Notes: generated by a model not told the origin, from the letters alone. A stretch of DNA of 64,000 nt from Vibrio sinaloensis (GCF_023195835.1 NZ_CP096199.1:558001-622000); one strand, 5' to 3'. Positions 8,511-20,270 are shown, counted from the stretch's first letter. Numbers and translations are program-made.

Positions 8511-10311
8511 TATGCTCAGCCCAACTGAGTTCTCGTTGCACGATACAGTTTTGATCAATACTCAGCACACCGGTGTTGCCGTCGACGGTATAACCATTGA
8601 CGACTTTCATCTGTGGCAGGTGCTCCATCAAACGGTAAGCATCCATACCTAGAGCTTGTAGACGCTTTTCAGCGTTGGAGTCTTTCGGCCACAATGTGTC
8701 CATTTGTGCTTGTAGCGCGTCGTTCGGCTGGATCAGCAATGGAATATCGCTGTACATCACCCCAGAAAGATCCTCATACTGCTGACGACCGCTGTTACTG
8801 CGCGAGTTTGAGTACAGCTTAGGTGGCAAAGTATCAGGGTTGATGGCCACTTCAATAAATGGCTTGATCAGTGTTAGCTCTGAGCTTTTGGCCACGATAT
8901 AAACCGCATCGATATCACGGCGGCTGCGCGGCTGGCTCTCGAGCGGGATATCAAGTAGCGCTTCCATTTGCGCGATGTTTTGTTGGCTACTCTGCAGGCC
9001 AAACACTTTATTGATGTCTCTTTGTAACTGACGCTTGTCACCAAATAAGTTGACGGCAACTTGGTTGTCGCTGTATTTCTGCCACTCTTGTTCAAACGCC
9101 TCGACCACGCGACTGCCGAGTCGGCCTTGTGGCGCCAAAATGAGTGGGTACTGATAACCTTGCTTGGCCAAATGCTTCGCCGCTTGTGCGACCTCTTGCT
9201 CCGGAGATAAAGCTAGATAGCAGGTGTTGTTTCCGGCCTGAATCTCTTCGGGAATATTCAGCGCTAGCGTTGGGAGAGATTGAGTAAAGCTGGCTTGGGC
9301 TGCTTGAAGTTTTTCAATGTTCTCTTTGAGCAGCGGCCCGACAATCGAGTCAATCTGCTTCTCGACGAGTGTCGCTTCAAGTTCTTCAATCGAAATGGTG
9401 TTGGTGTCGATCACCGTTAAGGTTGCTTCTGTATCTCTGGCTTGGTCATTCATCATTTCTAGAATGAAGCCATCACGGATCAACTGGGCTTGCTTGGCAA
9501 ACTTGCCACTCAATGGTAGTAGCAGCGCGGTATTGACCGGCTTAGTGATCTCCAAAGCGAGAATGTCGAGTAGCGCTTGCGGAGTGTCGACGGCGGCTGG
9601 GTGAGTTGGGTTTTCCGCTAACCATTGCTCGATGGATGTTTTTAGCTGTGGAAGATTGTTCGCTAAGCCTTTGCTAAGCGCTGCAAGCTCGAGCCAAGCG
9701 TAAAAGCGACGATTGGTCTCTTGCGCTTGATATTGTTGTAAAGCGCTTGCTGAGTATGGGCTCAGGTTGCTCCAAATAACTTCAGAGGACAATGCTTGCG
9801 CTGCCTGATCTTGATAGCGACTGGCAAGTGAGGTTTCGCGCGCGGCATTTATTAGGTCGTTTTGCTGGTTAAATAAGTCGGCGCGCAGTTGATGGTAGCT
9901 TAACCATTGCGCATCGACCAGCTGCCAACTTGGCTGAAAGTTGAGGGTTTCTAATGCTTGTGTGTATTGCTCTTGCGCGACCAACAGCTCAGCTTGCGCC
10001 AGTTGCCATTCGGCCTGTTGCATCTCATTCAAGGATTGGCGCGCCAGGCGTTTGATGAGCAATTGCGCTTGAGTGGCATCACCCGCTTCAACAGATGCTT
10101 TGAGCGCCATGATCAGCCAGTCGTTTTGTAAGGCTCCTTGGCTGCTGTCAGCGCGCATCAAGTAAGTTTGCATCGGCTGGTTAGGATCTAAGGTGATATC
10201 GACACTTTGTGGCGCCTTAGGTGCAGAAGAACAGGCCGCCAGAGTGACAGCAAGTGCTACAGGAGTCAGTAAGCGTGTTACAATGCGACGCTTGTGGTTA
10301 GTGTTAGCCAT
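8500..10311 (-). CDS. lpoA: Penicillin-binding protein activator LpoA
   Basis: From the ATG at 10311 the protein is 603 residues, a lipoprotein with lipobox LAAC. An N-terminal TPR-like helical domain rich in Gln and Ala follows, then a C-terminal periplasmic-binding-protein-like domain beginning around NTALLLPLSGKFAKQAQLIRDGF. LpoA is anchored in the outer membrane and activates the peptidoglycan synthase PBP1a. The frame is open to an upstream non-standard start, but only 10311 gives a proper signal peptide. It heads the minus-strand lpoA-yraN-diaA-dolP run and is divergent from rsmI with 63 bases between them. Confidence 0.95.
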   Translation of the reverse strand: MANTNHKRRIVTRLLTPVALAVTLAACSSAPKAPQSVDITLDPNQPMQTYLMRADSSQGALQNDWLIMALKASVEAGDATQAQLLIKRLARQSLNEMQQAEWQLAQAELLVAQEQYTQALETLNFQPSWQLVDAQWLSYHQLRADLFNQQNDLINAARETSLASRYQDQAAQALSSEVIWSNLSPYSASALQQYQAQETNRRFYAWLELAALSKGLANNLPQLKTSIEQWLAENPTHPAAVDTPQALLDILALEITKPVNTALLLPLSGKFAKQAQLIRDGFILEMMNDQARDTEATLTVIDTNTISIEELEATLVEKQIDSIVGPLLKENIEKLQAAQASFTQSLPTLALNIPEEIQAGNNTCYLALSPEQEVAQAAKHLAKQGYQYPLILAPQGRLGSRVVEAFEQEWQKYSDNQVAVNLFGDKRQLQRDINKVFGLQSSQQNIAQMEALLDIPLESQPRSRRDIDAVYIVAKSSELTLIKPFIEVAINPDTLPPKLYSNSRSNSGRQQYEDLSGVMYSDIPLLIQPNDALQAQMDTLWPKDSNAEKRLQALGMDAYRLMEHLPQMKVVNGYTVDGNTGVLSIDQNCIVQRELSWAEHSAQ

Positions 10312-10374
10312 GAGTTCTTTATCAAATCCGTATAAAATTGTGTCTATATTAATCGTTGAAGTGATGGTAAACAA

Positions 10375-11235
10375 ATGACAGATAATAAAACCTTACCAAA
10401 TGAGGTTCCGACTCTATATATCGTTCCGACTCCCATTGGTAACTTAGGCGATATCACTCAGCGAGCAATAGAGGTACTGAACAGCGTCGATCTTATCGCT
10501 GCAGAAGATACCCGTCACACCGGTAAATTGTTGTCACACTTCAATATCCAAACCAAAACTTTCGCTCTACATGATCATAATGAACAGCAGAAAGCGCAAG
10601 TGTTAGTCGATAAATTGTTGGCCGGGCACTCAATTGCACTGGTTTCTGATGCGGGCACCCCATTAATCAGCGATCCAGGATACCATCTTGTAACCCAATG
10701 TCGTCAGGCTGGGGTTAAAGTTGTCCCTTTACCTGGGGCTTGTGCGGTGATCACGGCCTTAAGTGCATCAGGTCTTCCGTCTGATCGATTCAGCTTTGAA
10801 GGTTTTTTACCGGCGAAGAGTAAGGGGCGTAAAGATAAGTTTCTGGAAATCGCTAAAGCAGAACGTACCTGTGTTTTCTATGAGTCGCCACACCGTATTC
10901 TTGATTCACTAGCCGATATGCTTGAAATTCTGGGCCCTGAACGTGAGGTGGTACTGGCACGTGAGCTGACCAAGACTTTCGAAACGATTCAAGGTATGCC
11001 GCTAGGCGAGCTGATTGAATGGGTGAAAGCGGACGAGAACCAACAGCGTGGTGAAATGGCGCTGTTGATTCACGGCTACCGTACAACGGCAGAAGACACC
11101 TTACCAGACGAAGCGACTCGCACTCTCGCTATCCTGACTAAAGAGTTACCGCTGAAGAAAGCGGCGGCGATGGCGGCGGAGATCTACAACCTGAAAAAGA
11201 ACGCCCTCTATAAGTGGGGGTTAGAGAATCTTTAA
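10375..11235 (+). CDS. rsmI: 16S rRNA (cytidine1402-2'-O)-methyltransferase RsmI
   Basis: This 286-residue protein belongs to the tetrapyrrole-methylase-fold SAM enzymes. Markers are [16 protein letters not shown] at the N-terminus, [25 protein letters not shown] and FYESPHRI. RsmI 2'-O-methylates C1402 of 16S rRNA next to the P site. The other methyl group at C1402 is added by RsmH, whose gene lies just downstream beyond rnpB. The gene is divergent from lpoA and seems monocistronic. Confidence 0.96.
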   Translation: MTDNKTLPNEVPTLYIVPTPIGNLGDITQRAIEVLNSVDLIAAEDTRHTGKLLSHFNIQTKTFALHDHNEQQKAQVLVDKLLAGHSIALVSDAGTPLISDPGYHLVTQCRQAGVKVVPLPGACAVITALSASGLPSDRFSFEGFLPAKSKGRKDKFLEIAKAERTCVFYESPHRILDSLADMLEILGPEREVVLARELTKTFETIQGMPLGELIEWVKADENQQRGEMALLIHGYRTTAEDTLPDEATRTLAILTKELPLKKAAAMAAEIYNLKKNALYKWGLENL

Positions 11236-11274
11236 GTTTCGAGTTTCGAGTATCTAATCACTCGTAGCTCGTAG
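11236..11274. repeat. Degenerate heptamer repeats after rsmI
   Basis: Directly after the rsmI stop there are two copies of GTTTCGA (11237-11250) and two copies of CTCGTAG (from 11261). Both have a seven-base period and a TCG core, like the long arrays after deoD and radA. This looks like a short or decayed member of the same intergenic repeat family. Confidence 0.5.
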
Positions 11275-11336
11275 CTATCTAGTCGTCTATTTTTTGATCG
11301 CTTAGCGTGCTCATTTCATCATATCTGTGATCTCGC

Positions 11337-11365
11337 TAGACACTGGCCCCTGAACTCTATACAAT
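11337..11365 (+). promoter_or_regulatory. rnpB promoter
   Basis: TAGACA at 11337-11342 and TACAAT at 11360-11365 are separated by exactly 17 bases. They match the sigma-70 consensus at five of six positions each. The predicted start falls within a few bases of the P1 helix of RNase P RNA. Confidence 0.8.
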
Positions 11366-11373
11366 CCGCCCTC

Positions 11374-11804
<431 letters not shown>

Positions 11805-11810
11805 TTCGAG

Positions 11811-11837
11811 ACCCATCGTAACGTTATCGGTTATGAT
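11811..11837 (+). terminator. rnpB terminator
   Basis: CCCATC (from 11812) pairs with GATGGG, with further pairing towards the loop, and is followed by TTTTTTG. It lies immediately after the mature 3' end of RNase P RNA. Confidence 0.85.
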
Positions 11838-11990
11838 GGGTTTTTTGCTTTTAATTGACCAAATTAATCTCCTTGAGATTAAACTTAGCGCAAAATCACG
11901 TGTTCTCACTCGCTAGTGGTGGCGATAAGCCGCTAAATCAGTACACTGGAGAATCTGAATTCGTTAATGCGACAGCCACATGAGATAACT

Positions 11991-12941
11991 ATGACCGAAG
12001 CATTTAAACACATATCCGTACTTCTAAATGAATCCATCGATGGTTTAGCCATTAAGCCAGACGGTATCTATATTGACGGTACATTCGGTCGTGGCGGTCA
12101 TAGCCGTACTATTTTGTCGAAACTCGGGGAGCACGGTCGCCTTTACAGTATCGATCGCGACCCTCAGGCCATCGCTGAAGCAGCAAAAATGGATGATCCT
12201 CGCTTTACCATCATCCACGGCCCTTTCTCCGGTATGGCAGAGTATGCCGCTGAGTACGAGCTTGTGGGCAAAGTGGATGGCGTTCTGCTTGATCTCGGTG
12301 TTTCGTCGCCGCAACTTGACGATGCCGAGCGTGGTTTCAGCTTTATGAAAGATGGTCCGCTTGATATGCGAATGGACCCGACCTCTGGGATTCCTGTTTC
12401 ACAGTGGCTGATGGAAGCGGACTTAGACGATATTACCTGGGTGATTCGCGAGTTTGGTGAAGACAAACATGCGCGACGTATTGCCAAAGCCATCGTCGCC
12501 TACCGTGACAACGAAGAGAATGAACCACTGACGCGCACCAGCCAGTTAGCTAAGCTGATTTCTGATGCGGCGCCAAAAAGCTTCAAAGAGAAAAAACACC
12601 CGGCGACGCGCGCATTTCAAGCTTTTCGTATCTACATCAACAGTGAACTGGAAGAAATTGATACTGCACTAAAAGGTGCGGCAAGCATTTTGGCGCCTCA
12701 GGGACGTTTATCTGTGATTAGCTTCCATTCTCTGGAAGACCGTATGGTCAAACGCTTTATTCGCAAAGAGAGCAAAGGGCCAGAAGTACCGCATGGGATT
12801 CCAATGACCGAAGCACAAATTCGTGCACTCGGCAGCGCCAACTTAAAACCTGTGGGTAAAGCGATTAAACCCTCAAAGCAAGAAGTTGAGGAGAATGCTC
12901 GCTCACGCAGCTCAGTTCTGCGTATTGCTGAGAAGCTGTAA
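11991..12941 (+). CDS. rsmH: 16S rRNA (cytosine1402-N4)-methyltransferase RsmH
   Basis: From the ATG at 11991 the protein is 316 residues and begins [19 protein letters not shown], as in the family. An ATG 24 bases upstream is in frame but adds residues absent from relatives. The SAM-binding segment is [14 protein letters not shown], and the MraW signature [21 protein letters not shown] is present. RsmH adds the N4-methyl group to C1402 of 16S rRNA, complementing RsmI. It is the first gene of the dcw cluster here. No mraZ lies between it and rnpB. Confidence 0.96.
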   Translation: MTEAFKHISVLLNESIDGLAIKPDGIYIDGTFGRGGHSRTILSKLGEHGRLYSIDRDPQAIAEAAKMDDPRFTIIHGPFSGMAEYAAEYELVGKVDGVLLDLGVSSPQLDDAERGFSFMKDGPLDMRMDPTSGIPVSQWLMEADLDDITWVIREFGEDKHARRIAKAIVAYRDNEENEPLTRTSQLAKLISDAAPKSFKEKKHPATRAFQAFRIYINSELEEIDTALKGAASILAPQGRLSVISFHSLEDRMVKRFIRKESKGPEVPHGIPMTEAQIRALGSANLKPVGKAIKPSKQEVEENARSRSSVLRIAEKL

Positions 12942-12947
12942 AGTACC

Positions 12948-13265
12948 ATGAGCACCGCCAAGCCTAATCTTGCCAAACTGATCGCGCTGGACCTGCTGGG
13001 GGCTGGTCGCGTCCCGTTGATCATGCTGGTGCTGATTTTTGCCAGTGCGATGGGGGTGGTTTTTACCACTCACCATACCCGACAAGCGGTCACGGAAAAG
13101 GACCAAGCTTTGGTTGAGCGAGAGAGGCTAGACAACGAATGGCGAAATCTACTGCTCGAAGAGACCGCACTCGCTGAGCACAGTCGAGTTCAAGATATTG
13201 CTAAGGGCGAACTGGAAATGAAACGCCCTGATTCCGACAAAGAAGTCATTGTTAATCTGCCATGA
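12948..13265 (+). CDS. ftsL: Cell division protein FtsL
   Basis: This 105-residue bitopic protein has a short cytoplasmic N-terminus, one membrane segment at about 22-42 and a periplasmic heptad-type coiled coil (residues about 45-90). FtsL forms the FtsQLB subcomplex that activates FtsWI at the septum. It lies six bases after rsmH and its stop overlaps the ftsI start by four bases (ATGA). Sequence conservation is low in this family, so the call relies on topology, size and position, which are all diagnostic. Confidence 0.94.
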   Translation: MSTAKPNLAKLIALDLLGAGRVPLIMLVLIFASAMGVVFTTHHTRQAVTEKDQALVERERLDNEWRNLLLEETALAEHSRVQDIAKGELEMKRPDSDKEVIVNLP

Positions 13266-14986
13266 GCAAGAAAGTCACCGCCGCTGAAGCGAAAACACAC
13301 CCTGAGCGCCCTACGTTAATCCGTTGGCGTTTTTACTTATTGTTAGTCTTTGTGTTTGGTGCTTTTGCCGCACTGGCAGGGCGAATTGCTTACATCCAAA
13401 TTATTGAGCCTGACAACCTGATCAAACAAGGTGATATGCGCTCGATCCGTGCCAAAACCTTACATTCTGCTCGAGGTATTATCTCTGACCGTAACGGCGA
13501 GCCGTTAGCGGTGAGCGTACCGGTCGAAGCGGTTTGGGCTGATCCGGCGACCATTTTCAAAAAGGGTGGGTTGCAAGAGATTAACCGTTGGTATGCGCTC
13601 GCCGATGTTCTTGGGCTCGAACGTCAAGAGCTTATCGATAAAATCAATCGCAATAAGAGTCGTCGTTTTATCTATTTGCAACGGCAGGTAAGCCCAGCGA
13701 TGGCCAACTATATTCGCGAGTTAAAACTGTCCGGAGTCGGCCTCAAAGCGGAGTCAAAACGTTACTATCCTGCTGGTGAAGTGAGTGCTCATTTGGTCGG
13801 GGTGACCGGGATTGATGGTCATGGTCTGGAAGGCGTCGAGCGTAGCTATGACAAATGGCTGACGGGGGAAGCAGGCAAGCGCATCATTCGTAAAGACCGT
13901 TATGGGCGTGTGGTGGAAAACATTTCACTGGAAGAGCGTGAAGAGGGTAAACCGCTAGAATTGACCATAGACCAACGCGTTCAGGCGATTGCTTATCGTG
14001 CGATTAAGCAAGCGGTGGCGGACTATCGAGCTACATCAGGGTCGGCAGTCGTGCTCGACGTCAAAACCGGGGCAGTGCTCGCCATGGTGAATGCGCCCTC
14101 TTATAACCCGAATAATCGCTCCGATCTTCAATCTGCGAAAATGCGTAACCGGGTCATCACGGACGCGTTTGAGCCGGGCTCAACAGTGAAGCCTTTTGTG
14201 GTGCTGGCCGCGCTTGAAAATGGCGTCGCGGATGACAACACAGTGATAGACACGGGCAACGGTATTATGCAGATCGGTGGCAGCCGCGTGCGTGATACCT
14301 CGAAAGTCGGCAAGGCCGATTTAACCACCATATTGAAAAAATCCAGTAACATCGGTGTGGCTAAACTGGCCCTCGACATGCCGCTTGAGGCGCTGTTGGG
14401 TATGTACAGTTCGGTCGGCTTTGGTGAGCTTTCAGGGCTGAACTTAGTGGGGGAAACTCAAGGTATTTTTCCCAATCGGCGCCGTTGGTCGAAATTTGAA
14501 ATCGCAACTCTTGCTTTCGGTTACGGCCTTACCATCACCCCACTGCAACTTGCTCATGCCTACGCAACCTTAGGCAACTTAGGTGAGTACCAACCGATAC
14601 ATATTATCGAAAACAATCAGCTTGACCTTTCAAAGCAGGTCATTGACCGCGACAACGCCCGTAAAGTATTGGCGATGCTCGAAACCGTGACTCAGCCAGG
14701 TGGTACCGCAACCAAAGCCGCCGTGCCGGGGTATCGAGTCGCTGCCAAAACCGGAACCTCACGCAAAGCGATTGCGGGGGGATATGGCGATGAGTATTTT
14801 GCTTATACGGCCGGCGTTGCTCCCGCCAGCAATCCTCGGGTGGCGCTGGTGGTGGTGGTCAATGAACCTCAAGGTGACAACTATTATGGCGGCTCTGTGG
14901 CTGGCCCTGTGTTTGCAGAAATCCTTAAAGGGACGTTGCAGATCCTCAATGTCGCGCCCGATGAAAACCGTTTTAAACAAGATTAA
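13262..14986 (+). CDS. ftsI: Septal peptidoglycan transpeptidase FtsI (PBP3)
   Basis: This 574-residue class B penicillin-binding protein has an N-terminal membrane anchor (about 20-42), a pedestal domain, and a transpeptidase domain with all three active-site motifs. These are S307-T-V-K, S-S-N about 50 residues later, and K-T-G-T at about 496-499. It cross-links septal peptidoglycan in complex with the glycosyltransferase FtsW, also in this cluster. It overlaps ftsL by four bases. No key residue is missing. Confidence 0.97.
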   Translation: MSKKVTAAEAKTHPERPTLIRWRFYLLLVFVFGAFAALAGRIAYIQIIEPDNLIKQGDMRSIRAKTLHSARGIISDRNGEPLAVSVPVEAVWADPATIFKKGGLQEINRWYALADVLGLERQELIDKINRNKSRRFIYLQRQVSPAMANYIRELKLSGVGLKAESKRYYPAGEVSAHLVGVTGIDGHGLEGVERSYDKWLTGEAGKRIIRKDRYGRVVENISLEEREEGKPLELTIDQRVQAIAYRAIKQAVADYRATSGSAVVLDVKTGAVLAMVNAPSYNPNNRSDLQSAKMRNRVITDAFEPGSTVKPFVVLAALENGVADDNTVIDTGNGIMQIGGSRVRDTSKVGKADLTTILKKSSNIGVAKLALDMPLEALLGMYSSVGFGELSGLNLVGETQGIFPNRRRWSKFEIATLAFGYGLTITPLQLAHAYATLGNLGEYQPIHIIENNQLDLSKQVIDRDNARKVLAMLETVTQPGGTATKAAVPGYRVAAKTGTSRKAIAGGYGDEYFAYTAGVAPASNPRVALVVVVNEPQGDNYYGGSVAGPVFAEILKGTLQILNVAPDENRFKQD

Positions 14987-14997
14987 GTGAGTAAACC

Positions 14998-16482
14998 ATG
15001 CCCAAGGAAATGACGTTATCGACCTTGCTCTCTCCATGGCTGGACCTAAGTGCAAATGACGTTGGCCAAATTGGCGTAAGCGAACTTGAGCTCGACAGTC
15101 GCAAAATAACCCATGGCAAGACCTTTGTCGCGATAAGAGGCCATGCACTTGATGGTCGCCGTTTCATTGCTTCTGCGGTTGAAAATGGCGCCAACGCCGT
15201 GATCGCAGAGGCCTGCGTTGAGCATGCACATGCGAGTGTTGAGTACCACGCGCAAGTTGCGGTGATCTACGTGGAACAGTTATCGGCGCATCTGTCTGAG
15301 TTAGCGGGTCGCTTGTATCCATTACAGAAGAATCGTTTGATTGGTGTCACCGGCACTAATGGCAAGACCACCATCTCGCAGTTGATTGCGCAGTGGCTTG
15401 AACTGATTGGTCACAAAGCGGCGGTGATGGGAACCACAGGCAATGGTTTCTTATCTGACTTACAACCAGCGGCCAATACCACTGGTAATGCCATCGAAGT
15501 TCAACACACTCTCTATGGCTTGCAGCAGCAAGGCGCTGAATACACGGCACTTGAGGTTTCATCACACGGGCTAGTTCAAGGGCGTGTTAAGGCGCTGCCT
15601 TTCTCCATCGGTGTATTTTCTAACCTAAGTCGTGATCACCTCGATTATCACGGCACCATGGAACAATACGCGGAAGCTAAGTTTATGCTGTTTGGCGATC
15701 ACCATTGCCAGCATGCCGTGATCAATAGTGACGATCCGGTTGGTGCGAACTGGCTGGAACGTTTGGATAATGCGGTAGCAGTATCGTTGCAACCAAGCCA
15801 ACATCCACGTGCGGTGTGGGCAAAGAGTGTTCGCTACTCTGAGTCTGGTATCTCATTGGAGTTTGATGGCCTTTTCGGTCAAGGCGAGATGACCGCACCG
15901 CTGATTGGTGAGTTTAACGCTAGTAATCTATTGTTGGCGATGACCACGCTGCTTGTGCTAGGGGTTAATAAACAGCGTTTATTGGAGACAGCTAGTGAGT
16001 TGAAGCCAGTGTTAGGACGAATGGAGCTGTTCTCCGCACCCGGCAAAGCTAAGGTCGTGGTCGATTATGCACACACACCGGATGCGCTCGAGAAGGCTTT
16101 AATGGCGCTGCGCGTTCACTGTCAGGGCAAGCTATGGGCGATATTTGGCTGTGGCGGTGATAGAGATAAGGGCAAGCGGCCGATAATGGCCAGGATTGCT
16201 GAGAAACTGGCCGATCATCAAATCCTAACTGATGATAATCCACGCAGTGAATCGCCAAAGGCCATCGTGGACGATATGTTAGCGGGTATGCACTCTCCAC
16301 AAAGCGCGATCGTTGAACACCATCGATTGGCCGCTCTTGAGCATGCGCTTCATCATAGCTCAGAGCAAGACATCATTTTGCTCGCTGGCAAAGGCCATGA
16401 AGACTATCAAGTCATTGGCGATCAAACCATTTATTACTCTGACCGAGAGTCCGCAATGCAACTGTTGGAGCAAGCGTCATGA
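14998..16482 (+). CDS. murE: UDP-MurNAc-L-Ala-D-Glu:meso-DAP ligase MurE
   Basis: This 494-residue Mur ligase has the ATP-binding loop [10 protein letters not shown] and the central-domain [13 protein letters not shown]. The DNPRSE motif (in [15 protein letters not shown]) selects meso-diaminopimelate rather than lysine as the third stem residue. That agrees with a Gram-negative wall. The stop overlaps murF by four bases, so the ligases are translationally coupled. Confidence 0.97.
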   Translation: MPKEMTLSTLLSPWLDLSANDVGQIGVSELELDSRKITHGKTFVAIRGHALDGRRFIASAVENGANAVIAEACVEHAHASVEYHAQVAVIYVEQLSAHLSELAGRLYPLQKNRLIGVTGTNGKTTISQLIAQWLELIGHKAAVMGTTGNGFLSDLQPAANTTGNAIEVQHTLYGLQQQGAEYTALEVSSHGLVQGRVKALPFSIGVFSNLSRDHLDYHGTMEQYAEAKFMLFGDHHCQHAVINSDDPVGANWLERLDNAVAVSLQPSQHPRAVWAKSVRYSESGISLEFDGLFGQGEMTAPLIGEFNASNLLLAMTTLLVLGVNKQRLLETASELKPVLGRMELFSAPGKAKVVVDYAHTPDALEKALMALRVHCQGKLWAIFGCGGDRDKGKRPIMARIAEKLADHQILTDDNPRSESPKAIVDDMLAGMHSPQSAIVEHHRLAALEHALHHSSEQDIILLAGKGHEDYQVIGDQTIYYSDRESAMQLLEQAS

Positions 16483-17840
16483 TTTCATTAATGCTAAGTC
16501 AAATCGCCGATGCGCTTGACGCTGAATTGATTGGCGAAGATAGAGCGGTTGAGTCTGTCTCTACCGATACCCGTACGGTCGAGCCTGGTGCCCTGTTTGT
16601 TGCTTTAGTCGGAGAGCGCTTTGATGCCCATAATTTTACAGCGCAAGCGGTGGGAAGTGGCGCAGCTGCGTTGTTGGTCAGCCGAGTCGTTGAAGCGAAC
16701 GTTCCTCAGCTATTGGTCCCAGACACTAAGATTGCGCTAGGTCAGCTAGGTTCATTGGTGCACCAAACCTGTCAAACCCCAACGGTCGGGATTACCGGCA
16801 GTGCAGGAAAAACGACCGTCAAAGAGATGGTCGCGAGCATATTGACGCAACAAGGCCGAGTACTGTTTACCGCGGGGAACTTCAACAATGACATTGGCGT
16901 CCCTTTAACACTTTTGCGCTCGACGCCAGAAGACGACTACGCCGTGATTGAAATGGGCGCAAACCATATTGGTGAAATTGCTTACACGACCAGTTTGGTT
17001 AAGCCCGATGTGGCCTTAGTTAATAATGTGGCCGCGGCACACCTTGAAGGTTTTGGCTCCATCGATGGGGTAAAACAAGCCAAAGGTGAAATATATCAAG
17101 GGCTACAACCTGGTGCGGTGGCGATCGTCAACTTAGACAGCAATGGCGGTGACTACTGGACAGAAGTATTGGCTGACAAGCAGGTTAAAACCTTTTCAGT
17201 CATCGACGACAGCGCCGACTACTTTGCCAAGCAGGTCAGTTTAAATGAGTTGGGTGAAGCGCAGTTTACCTTAGTGACCCCGGATACTGAGCTACCGATT
17301 AAGCTCGGTATCATCGGCCAGCATAATGTGGCGAATGCGCTCGCGGCTACTGCCTTGTCACTCGAAATGGGGGCAACGTTGACTATGGTGCAAACGGGCT
17401 TAGCGCTATTGAGTAAAGTCAAAGGTCGGGTAGAGATGATTGAACTTAACGACCAGATTAAGCTGATTGATGATAGCTATAATGCCAGTGTACCTGCTAT
17501 GAAAGCAGCTGCTGATCTGTTGGCCAGCTTTGACGGTGTTCGTTGGTTAATTTTGGGTAATATGGCTGAGTTAGGCGATGAAAGTCTTGCACTTCACCGT
17601 CAAGTCGGAGAACATGCTGCCCCACTCAGATTTGAATACGTGCTGACCTATGGCGCTGATGCGAAAGCGATCAGCCAAGAGTGTGGGGGGCTTCATTTTG
17701 AAAGTCACCAAAGCATGATTGATTATATTAAACAGCAGATCACTCAGCATACTGATCAACCACAGACGCTGCTCGTCAAAGGGGCGAACAGTGCGGGAAT
17801 GAGCCAAGTTGCGACTGCTGTCAAGGAGATGTATCCATGA
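16479..17840 (+). CDS. murF: UDP-MurNAc-tripeptide:D-Ala-D-Ala ligase MurF
   Basis: This 453-residue protein completes the pentapeptide precursor by adding D-Ala-D-Ala. It shows the Mur ligase P-loop [15 protein letters not shown], the [13 protein letters not shown] segment typical of MurF, the [10 protein letters not shown] motif and [11 protein letters not shown]. It overlaps murE upstream and mraY downstream, each by four bases. The D-Ala-D-Ala it uses must come from a Ddl encoded elsewhere, because this cluster lacks ddl. Confidence 0.97.
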   Translation: MISLMLSQIADALDAELIGEDRAVESVSTDTRTVEPGALFVALVGERFDAHNFTAQAVGSGAAALLVSRVVEANVPQLLVPDTKIALGQLGSLVHQTCQTPTVGITGSAGKTTVKEMVASILTQQGRVLFTAGNFNNDIGVPLTLLRSTPEDDYAVIEMGANHIGEIAYTTSLVKPDVALVNNVAAAHLEGFGSIDGVKQAKGEIYQGLQPGAVAIVNLDSNGGDYWTEVLADKQVKTFSVIDDSADYFAKQVSLNELGEAQFTLVTPDTELPIKLGIIGQHNVANALAATALSLEMGATLTMVQTGLALLSKVKGRVEMIELNDQIKLIDDSYNASVPAMKAAADLLASFDGVRWLILGNMAELGDESLALHRQVGEHAAPLRFEYVLTYGADAKAISQECGGLHFESHQSMIDYIKQQITQHTDQPQTLLVKGANSAGMSQVATAVKEMYP

Positions 17841-18919
17841 TTATTTGGCTCGCAGAGCTGCTACAGCCATATTTTTCATTCTTCCGCTTGTTCGAATACT
17901 TGTCGTTCCGTGCCATTGTTAGCGTGTTGACCGCGCTCGGCATCTCGCTGTGGATGGGGCCAATCATGATTCGCCGTCTGCAGTTGCTGCAAATAGGCCA
18001 AGTGGTGCGTAACGAAGGCCCAGAGTCTCACTTTAGCAAACGTGGTACTCCGACCATGGGCGGGATAATGATCTTAACCGCGATCATCACCACTGTGTTG
18101 CTTTGGACCGACTTGACCAACCCTTATGTGTGGGCAGTGCTGGCGGTATTGACTGGCTATGGGGCGGTGGGCTTTGTTGATGATTATCGCAAAGTGGTAC
18201 GCAAAAATACCGATGGCCTGATCGCTCGCTGGAAATACTTTTGGCAGTCGGCGATTGCGTTGGTGGTCGCATTTGCGCTGTATGCGCATGGCAAAGATAC
18301 CGCTGCTACTCAGCTGGTAGTGCCATTCTTTAAAGAGATCATGCCACAGCTCGGCTTGTTGTACATAGTATTGACCTACTTTGTGATTGTCGGTACCAGC
18401 AACGCCGTTAACCTCACCGATGGTCTGGATGGGCTAGCGATTATGCCGACTGTTTTGGTTTCGGCAGGCTTTGCAGCCATTGCTTGGGCAACAGGTAACG
18501 TCAACTTCGCGAATTATCTGCATATCCCTTACATCCCTCAAGCCTCTGAACTGGTAGTCGTGTGTACGGCTATTGTCGGTGCCGGACTAGGCTTCTTATG
18601 GTTCAACACCTACCCAGCGCAAGTGTTTATGGGTGATGTAGGCTCTCTCGCTTTAGGTGGGGCGCTGGGCACCATTGCCGTTTTGGTCCGTCAGGAGTTT
18701 GTTCTGGTGATCATGGGCGGTGTCTTTGTGATGGAAACTCTGTCGGTTATCCTCCAAGTCGGCTCGTACAAATTACGTGGTCAACGTATTTTCCGTATGG
18801 CACCTATTCATCATCACTACGAACTGAAAGGTTGGCCTGAGCCACGCGTTATTGTCCGTTTTTGGATTATTTCGATTGTGCTGGTTCTTGTCGGTCTCGC
18901 AACACTAAAAGTACGTTAA
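17837..18919 (+). CDS. mraY: Phospho-MurNAc-pentapeptide translocase MraY
   Basis: This 360-residue integral membrane enzyme has about ten membrane segments. It transfers phospho-MurNAc-pentapeptide to undecaprenyl phosphate to make lipid I. The Mg-binding and catalytic motifs are visible: [31 protein letters not shown] and the His-rich loop [13 protein letters not shown]. Its start overlaps murF by four bases. Length equals that of the E. coli enzyme. Confidence 0.97.
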   Translation: MIIWLAELLQPYFSFFRLFEYLSFRAIVSVLTALGISLWMGPIMIRRLQLLQIGQVVRNEGPESHFSKRGTPTMGGIMILTAIITTVLLWTDLTNPYVWAVLAVLTGYGAVGFVDDYRKVVRKNTDGLIARWKYFWQSAIALVVAFALYAHGKDTAATQLVVPFFKEIMPQLGLLYIVLTYFVIVGTSNAVNLTDGLDGLAIMPTVLVSAGFAAIAWATGNVNFANYLHIPYIPQASELVVVCTAIVGAGLGFLWFNTYPAQVFMGDVGSLALGGALGTIAVLVRQEFVLVIMGGVFVMETLSVILQVGSYKLRGQRIFRMAPIHHHYELKGWPEPRVIVRFWIISIVLVLVGLATLKVR

Positions 18920-18932
18920 GGAACTTGTCTAT

Positions 18933-20255
18933 ATGGCCACTGCACGCTGGCAAGGAATAGATAAAGTGGTAGTTGTAGGGCTCGGTATGACCGGGCTCTC
19001 TGTCGTTAAGCACATCGCTCAATTGCCTCATCCTATTCAGATTAAAGTTATCGACACTCGCGCTGAGCCGCCTGGACGCGATCAATTACCGGATGGGGTT
19101 GAACTGCACAGTGGTAGCTGGCGAATAGATTGGTTGCTTGAGGCAGACCTGGTTGTGACCAACCCAGGTATTGCGTTAGCAACAGAGCAAATTCAGCAGG
19201 TATTACAGGCTGGTATCCCAGTCGTGGGTGATATCGAGCTTTTTGCCTGGCTGGTCGACAAACCAGTGATCGCCATTACCGGCTCAAATGGAAAAAGCAC
19301 AGTTACCGATTGGACGGGTCAGGTAGCGAAAGCGGCGGGTATCAAGGTGGCCGTAGGCGGAAATATTGGCGTTCCTGCGCTCGATTTATTGATGCAAGAG
19401 GCCGATCTCTATGTGTTAGAGCTGTCGAGCTTTCAACTGGAGACAACCTCAACCTTGGCACCCGTGGCGGCGGCGTTTTTGAATCTTTCTGAAGATCACA
19501 TGGATCGCTACCAAGGGATGGAGGATTATCGTCAAGCCAAGCTGCGCATTTTCGATCATGCAAAGTCATGCATCGTGAATGCAGACGACAAGCAGACCTA
19601 CCCCAGTGGTGATAAAAACCTGGTTGAGTTTAGCTTAACCGAGCCAACGCAATACCATCTGGCCGTCCACTCCGGAGTGGAATATTTGTGCAAAGGGCAA
19701 CAGCCGATTTGCGCAACGCAAGCGCTGTCTCTGGTGGGACGACATAATGTCGCCAATGCTTTAGTGGTGTTGGCACTGCTGAGTGAGGCGGGTGTTGATA
19801 TCGAGAAGGGATTATCGGCATTAAAATCTTACAACGGACTGACACATCGATGTCAAGTTGTTGCGCATAATCAAGGCGTTAAGTGGGTTAACGACTCAAA
19901 GGCGACCAATGTAGCCAGTACCATGGCAGCGCTCGCTGGGCTGGAGCTTGCCGGTAAGCTCTATTTGCTAGTTGGCGGAGTGGGCAAAGGGGCTGATTTC
20001 AGTCAATTAGGTCCTGTGCTCGCCCCTCTTGATGTTCAGCTGTGCTGTTTTGGTCAGGATGGGGATCAGTTCATGTCGCTGCATCCCAGTGCGAAACGCT
20101 TTGACACAATGCACGAAATCATCCAGTGGCTGGCTCCACAAGTGCATTCGGGTGATATGGTGTTGTTGTCGCCTGCGTGCGCGAGTTTCGATCAATTTGA
20201 TCACTTTATGGCACGCGGTGATGCCTTTACCGAGCTTGCCCAAGCTTACGCCTGA
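18933..20255 (+). CDS. murD: UDP-MurNAc-L-Ala:D-glutamate ligase MurD
   Basis: This 440-residue Mur ligase has an N-terminal Rossmann segment [15 protein letters not shown], the ATP loop [25 protein letters not shown], and WVNDSKATN in the central domain. It adds D-Glu as the second residue of the stem peptide. It lies 13 bases after mraY and 15 bases before ftsW in the usual order. Confidence 0.97.
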   Translation: MATARWQGIDKVVVVGLGMTGLSVVKHIAQLPHPIQIKVIDTRAEPPGRDQLPDGVELHSGSWRIDWLLEADLVVTNPGIALATEQIQQVLQAGIPVVGDIELFAWLVDKPVIAITGSNGKSTVTDWTGQVAKAAGIKVAVGGNIGVPALDLLMQEADLYVLELSSFQLETTSTLAPVAAAFLNLSEDHMDRYQGMEDYRQAKLRIFDHAKSCIVNADDKQTYPSGDKNLVEFSLTEPTQYHLAVHSGVEYLCKGQQPICATQALSLVGRHNVANALVVLALLSEAGVDIEKGLSALKSYNGLTHRCQVVAHNQGVKWVNDSKATNVASTMAALAGLELAGKLYLLVGGVGKGADFSQLGPVLAPLDVQLCCFGQDGDQFMSLHPSAKRFDTMHEIIQWLAPQVHSGDMVLLSPACASFDQFDHFMARGDAFTELAQAYA

Positions 20256-20270
20256 AAGACATAAGGAACT

